Both the position numbers and the translations under genes were made by a program. A DNA stretch of 9,655 bases from an uncultured Cardiobacterium sp. (GTDB lineage Bacteria > Pseudomonadota > Gammaproteobacteria > Cardiobacteriales > Cardiobacteriaceae), in NCBI RefSeq assembly GCF_938028185.1, contig NZ_CALJAH010000461.1, positions 1-9,655 of the forward strand, read 5' to 3'. This document shows positions 6,927 through 9,655 of this stretch, piece after piece; within the stretch, counting starts at the first letter, position 1; each line of letters starts with the position of its first letter. The notes below the pieces were generated by a model. That model made no database searches. It was not told the DNA's origin and saw only the letters and a program-made list of their open reading frames with translations.

Positions 6927-7391
6927 TCAGGCAAAAATGGTTTCCCATTCACTACGATGATCCAGCAGGCGCTGCGCCAATGCTTTCGCCCCTTCCAGAC
7001 TATGACTTGCTGCCCAGCCGCATTGCACTTCATTGCAGGCGGGAACTTCGGTCGCATTCAGCACGTCTTTCAACGTTTCTTCAATCAGATTGAGCGCTGT
7101 TTGATAATCCGGCTCGTTGAGAAGCGAGACATAAAAACCGGTCTGGCAGCCCATCGGCGAAATATCCACCACGTGTGCGTTATGATTGCGCGACAATTCC
7201 GCCATTAAATGTTCCAGCGAATGCAGCGCAGGCATTTCCATATGGTCTTTGTTGGGCTGGCAGATACGCAAATCGTATTTGTAAATGACATCGCCATTTT
7301 CCCCCTGTTTTTTGTCCGCCAGCCGCAAATATGGCGCTTTGACTTTGGTGTGGTCAAGATTGAAACTTTCAACATTCATGCGTTTTGTCAT
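6927..7391 (-). CDS. luxS: S-ribosylhomocysteine lyase (AI-2 synthase)
   Basis: LuxS cleaves S-ribosylhomocysteine to homocysteine and 4,5-dihydroxy-2,3-pentanedione, the precursor of autoinducer 2; it belongs to the activated methyl cycle and is cytosolic. 154 residues. The metal ligands are His57 and His61 in HSLEH and Cys124 in NEVQCGW. The catalytic Cys82 lies in SPMGCQTGFY (78-87), and Glu60 is present. Start ATG at 7391 has a strong AGGAGT seven bases away. The gene is single, leftward, convergent with coaE and divergent from trhP. Its leader holds a terminator-like hairpin and I could not find a convincing promoter. No pfs/mtnN or AI-2 receptor gene is in the window. Confidence 0.97.
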   Translation of the reverse strand: MTKRMNVESFNLDHTKVKAPYLRLADKKQGENGDVIYKYDLRICQPNKDHMEMPALHSLEHLMAELSRNHNAHVVDISPMGCQTGFYVSLLNEPDYQTALNLIEETLKDVLNATEVPACNEVQCGWAASHSLEGAKALAQRLLDHRSEWETIFA

Positions 7392-7402
7392 AGTAACTCC
7401 TG

Positions 7403-7440
7403 ATTAAAAACTAAAACCGCTTTGGCGAGAACCAAAACGG
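7403..7440 (-). terminator. Terminator-like hairpin in the luxS leader (possible attenuator)
   Basis: On the minus strand CCGTTTTGG (7440-7432) and CCAAAGCGG (7425-7417) form a 9-bp stem with one U-G wobble and the loop TTCTCG. It is followed at once by TTTTAGTTTTTAAT (7416-7403) and then the luxS ribosome binding site. This is the form of an intrinsic terminator, yet no leftward gene lies just upstream. It would therefore cut luxS transcripts in the leader or stop antisense transcription arising in trhP. I see no alternative antiterminator pairing, so regulation is an inference. Confidence 0.55.
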
Positions 7441-7472
7441 GCGATATTGTGCCACAGAAGCGGCAATATCGC
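7441..7472. promoter_or_regulatory. Operator-like inverted repeat between luxS and trhP
   Basis: A perfect 9-bp inverted repeat, GCGATATTG (7441-7449) and CAATATCGC (7464-7472), is separated by 14 bases. Half-site centres are 23 bases apart, roughly two helical turns, as for a dimeric regulator. It sits between the luxS leader hairpin and the trhP -10, where a regulator could affect either gene. I do not recognise the motif as a site for a known factor. Confidence 0.4.
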
Positions 7473-7504
7473 GTGGTTGGCGTAGGGAACGCGCGGAAAC
7501 CCGC

Positions 7505-7518
7505 TATAATGCGCGCCC
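7505..7518 (+). promoter_or_regulatory. Promoter -10 of trhP with GC-rich discriminator
   Basis: A perfect TATAAT (7505-7510) is followed by G and CGCGCCC (7512-7518). This is the same seven bases that follow the rplM -10. No good -35 lies at 17 bases: GTAGGG is there, and TTGGCG at 7477-7482 is 22 bases away. The promoter probably relies on the -10 or an activator. The start would be near 7517, about 23 bases from the trhP ATG. Confidence 0.6.
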
Positions 7519-7539
7519 GTTTTTTACCCCCAAATTCCC

Positions 7540-8880
7540 ATGCGACACGTCGAACTCCTTGCCCCCGCCGGCTCCCTGAAAACTATGCGCTACGCCTTCG
7601 CCTACGGCGCGGATGCCGTTTACGCGGGCTCGGCGCGCTATTCCCTGCGGATGCGCGGCAACGAATTTACCGACGACAACCTGAAAGACGGCATCAGCGA
7701 AGCGCACGCGCTCGGCAAACAGTTCTACCTCACCGTCAATACCCAGCCGCACAACTACAAACTCGACACCGCCCTGCGTGACCTCGCTCCCGCCATCGCC
7801 GCTGGCCCGGACGCGCTCATCATGTCCGACCCCGGCCTCATCATGACCGTGAAAAACGCCTACCCGGAGCTGCCCATCCATCTCTCCGTGCAGGCAAACA
7901 CCGTCAATTGGGCGACGGTCAAATTCTGGCAAAACAACGGCATCAGTCGCGTCATCCTCTCGCGCGAACTCTCGCTCAAAGAAATCGAAGAAATCCGCCA
8001 GCGTTGCCCGGAGATGGAGCTGGAAGTCTTCGTCCACGGCGCGCTGTGCATGGCGTATTCCGGTCGCTGCCTGCTCTCCGGCTACTTCAACAACCGCGAC
8101 CCCAACCAGGGCACCTGCACCAACGCCTGCCGCTGGAAATACAAAACCCACGGCTCCAGCGAAGAAGAAGAAGGCGAATTCATCCCCACGCCCGACCTTA
8201 TCTTCAGCCCGGAGGCACTCACCGGCCTCACCGACACCCGCGAGCGCCACCCGCTCGCCGACGGCGTCTATTACCTCGAAGAAGAAAACCGCCCCGGCGA
8301 ATACATGGAAATCACCGAAGACGAACACGGCACCTACATCATGAACAGCCGCGACCTGCGCGCCATCGAGCACGTCGGCGCGTTGGTACGCATCGGCGTC
8401 GATTGCCTGAAAATCGAAGGGCGCACCAAATCCTTCTACTACGCGGCGCGCACCGCGCAACTCTACCGCCAGGCGATTGACGACGCCTACGCCGGGCGCG
8501 CATTCAACCCGGCACTCAACGCCAAACTGGAAGGGCTGGCCAACCGGGGCTACACCGACGGCTTCTTCGTCCGCCGGCAAATCAAGGCACAACAAAACTA
8601 CGCCAGCGGCACCTCCAACGCCGCCACCCAACAATTCGTCGGCGAAGTCATCGCCTACGATGCCGCAACCGGACTGGCCACCATCGAGGCAAAAAACCAT
8701 TTCAAAAGCGGCGACAGCATCGAAATCATCCAGCCGGGCGGCAACCGCGAAATTATCCTCGGCGAACTTTATGATGCCAAAAGCGGTGAACCCGTCCCGG
8801 CAGCGAAAGGTAGCGGCTGGCAGGTCAAGGCGGCGATTGGCGCGGTTGACGGCTATACCGTGCTGGCAAAGAATCGCTGA
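7540..8880 (+). CDS. trhP: tRNA U34 hydroxylation protein TrhP (YegQ, peptidase U32 family)
   Basis: YegQ/TrhP carries out prephenate-dependent hydroxylation of uridine 34 in tRNA to ho5U, the first step toward cmo5U, which broadens wobble decoding. 446 residues. The N-terminus ELLAPAGSLKTMRYAFAYGA and DALIMSDPGLIM (91-102) match E. coli YegQ closely. The U32 signature FVHGALCMAYSGRCLLSGY (164-182) and GTCTNACRW (191-199) give four cysteines, Cys170, Cys177, Cys193 and Cys197, the expected iron-sulfur ligands. IEGRTKSFYYAART (292-305) and a C-terminal beta domain (about 364-446) complete it. Residues 206-213 form an acidic run. The ATG has no Shine-Dalgarno sequence, but the protein start agrees with the family. 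The gene is clearly more GC-rich than pilBC. A methyltransferase gene converges 37 bases downstream with no terminator between them. Confidence 0.95.
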   Translation: MRHVELLAPAGSLKTMRYAFAYGADAVYAGSARYSLRMRGNEFTDDNLKDGISEAHALGKQFYLTVNTQPHNYKLDTALRDLAPAIAAGPDALIMSDPGLIMTVKNAYPELPIHLSVQANTVNWATVKFWQNNGISRVILSRELSLKEIEEIRQRCPEMELEVFVHGALCMAYSGRCLLSGYFNNRDPNQGTCTNACRWKYKTHGSSEEEEGEFIPTPDLIFSPEALTGLTDTRERHPLADGVYYLEEENRPGEYMEITEDEHGTYIMNSRDLRAIEHVGALVRIGVDCLKIEGRTKSFYYAARTAQLYRQAIDDAYAGRAFNPALNAKLEGLANRGYTDGFFVRRQIKAQQNYASGTSNAATQQFVGEVIAYDAATGLATIEAKNHFKSGDSIEIIQPGGNREIILGELYDAKSGEPVPAAKGSGWQVKAAIGAVDGYTVLAKNR

Positions 8881-8917
8881 ATCGGAAGCTCCACCAACTG
8901 TTTATGACTGCGCAAAT

Positions 8918-9655
8918 TTATGGACAAACCCCGCGTACTGCATGGGCGCGGGCGGCAAGGGTAATGCTGCCGTCGTCGGCGGCGGGCAGGCGTGCGCGCA
9001 GCGCATCACGCACGCTTTGCCGCGTCGCTTCCGACAGGGCGGCGAAGCGTTCGCCGATGCTGGCGCTGTCCTGCAATGCCTGCCAGTAGGCGGCAAAATC
9101 CGGGTAGCGCTGGCGCACGCTAAAAGCGGCGGTAGCGACGTTTTGCAGTCCGGCACGTTGCCACAACGCCTGCAATTGCGGCAGCGCGGTGCTTTCGTCT
9201 GCGGCAACGCGGTCGGGCAGGACGCCGAGGTCGCGCAGGATGGCGAAGGCGGTGTAGTACGGGAAGCCTTGCGGCAAGTCCCAAATGTAGGTCGCTACCG
9301 TGCCGCCGGGGCGGACGACGCGCCGCATTTCGGCGACGGCGCGGTCGGGGTCGTCAATAAAGACGATGACCAGCGGCATCACGGCGGCGTCAAAATGCGC
9401 ATCCGCGAAGGGCAGGGTGCTGGCATCGCCGGCGTGCAGTTGCACGCTTTCGGGCAGACGGCTGCGTGCGTGGGCGAGCATCTCGTGCGAGCGGTCAAGG
9501 CCGTGCAATTCGGCAGGCGCGGCGCGTTCGGCAAGCAGCGCGGTAAAAGCGCCACTGCCGCAACCGACGTCCAGCCAGCGCAGTCCGGGCGGCAGCGCGA
9601 GCCAGTCAAGGAATGATTCGCCTGCGGCGCGGCTCCAGCCGCCCATATAGCGCTC
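8918..9655 (-). CDS. Class I SAM-dependent methyltransferase, 5' end outside window
   Basis: The visible part carries the Rossmann-fold methyltransferase core of the Methyltransf_11 type. Counting from the Met at 9646, motif I is WLDVGCGSGAF (24-34), the acidic SAM ribose contact is LHGLD (47-51), then come DASTLPFADAHFDAAV and a post-core VRPGGTVATY. The substrate cannot be told; resemblance to UbiE/BioC-like small-molecule enzymes is only general. The codons before that Met, up to the window end, read Glu-Arg-Tyr in frame. The string ERYMGGWSR resembles the N-terminal region of this family, so the true start very likely lies beyond the window. High GC (43/60 at 9541-9600). Convergent with trhP, which does not by itself suggest a shared role; it is not CmoA or CmoB of the cmo5U pathway as far as I can see. 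Confidence 0.85.
   Translation of the reverse strand, partial: ERYMGGWSRAAGESFLDWLALPPGLRWLDVGCGSGAFTALLAERAAPAELHGLDRSHEMLAHARSRLPESVQLHAGDASTLPFADAHFDAAVMPLVIVFIDDPDRAVAEMRRVVRPGGTVATYIWDLPQGFPYYTAFAILRDLGVLPDRVAADESTALPQLQALWQRAGLQNVATAAFSVRQRYPDFAAYWQALQDSASIGERFAALSEATRQSVRDALRARLPAADDGSITLAARAHAVRGVCP

Noticed and set aside
7425..7465. Possible sigma54 promoter for luxS (TGGCAC on the minus strand)
   Set aside because: After TGGCAC and five bases the expected TTGC is replaced by CGCC, so the -12 element is absent.
8405..8415. Neisseriaceae-type DNA uptake sequence (GCCTGAA core)
   Set aside because: It is a single partial match inside trhP with no second copy seen in the window, so chance is sufficient.
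7504..8700. 398-codon open frame antisense to trhP
   Set aside because: It is an artefact of high GC and C/G-ending codons in trhP. Its protein is rich in repeated Val, Gly, Phe and Ala with no domain, and trhP on the other strand is a clear family member.
8477..9616. Long plus-strand open frame spanning the end of trhP and the methyltransferase
   Set aside because: It is out of frame with trhP and antisense to the methyltransferase. The translation is low-complexity (Ser/Pro/Thr/Lys then Gly/Ala/Val) and has no motif.

Overview
The window is a stretch of chromosomal housekeeping DNA, most likely from a gammaproteobacterium. Every coding block is best matched by a well-known bacterial family. 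The pilB-pilC-pilD-coaE order is the one found in Pseudomonas and relatives. The presence of luxS and a YegQ/TrhP-type tRNA hydroxylase also fits Gammaproteobacteria. A type IV-piliated member of the Cardiobacteriales (Cardiobacterium, Suttonella, Dichelobacter) is a plausible guess, but nothing here fixes the genus. No stretch longer than 300 bases lacks a gene; the longest is 1-199.

Left part (1-1794, leftward genes). A ribosomal protein operon, rplM-rpsI (L13, S9), ends in a clear rho-independent terminator at 151-180. It is driven by a promoter set against the end of recO, a DNA recombination mediator gene on the same strand. Bases 1-150 contain only a small tandem repeat/hairpin.

Middle (1810-6908, rightward genes). 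A tightly packed operon runs pabA (glutamine amidotransferase of folate/tryptophan synthesis), pilB (pilus extension ATPase), pilC (inner-membrane platform), pilD (prepilin peptidase/methylase), coaE (dephospho-CoA kinase). Junctions are -4, +17, -1 and +3 bases. It starts from a perfect extended -10 promoter divergent from recO and ends at a 17-bp-stem bidirectional terminator shared with convergent luxS. pilB, pilC and pilD together process prepilin and power and anchor pilus assembly; the pilin gene is not in the window.

Right part (6927-9655). luxS (AI-2 synthesis, leftward) has a terminator-like hairpin in its own leader. Divergent from it is trhP/yegQ (tRNA U34 hydroxylation). A class I SAM methyltransferase, cut by the window end, converges on trhP. 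This part is clearly richer in GC than the pil region (hand counts: 23/60 G+C at 3241-3300, 35/60 at 8401-8460, 43/60 at 9541-9600).

I found no new system, mobile element, CRISPR array or RNA gene. The points most worth a second look are regulatory: an identical GC-rich discriminator next to the -10 of both the ribosomal protein operon and the tRNA-modification gene, the hairpin plus U tract in the luxS leader, an operator-like inverted repeat between luxS and trhP, a near-leaderless recO, and translational coupling of pabA to pilB.
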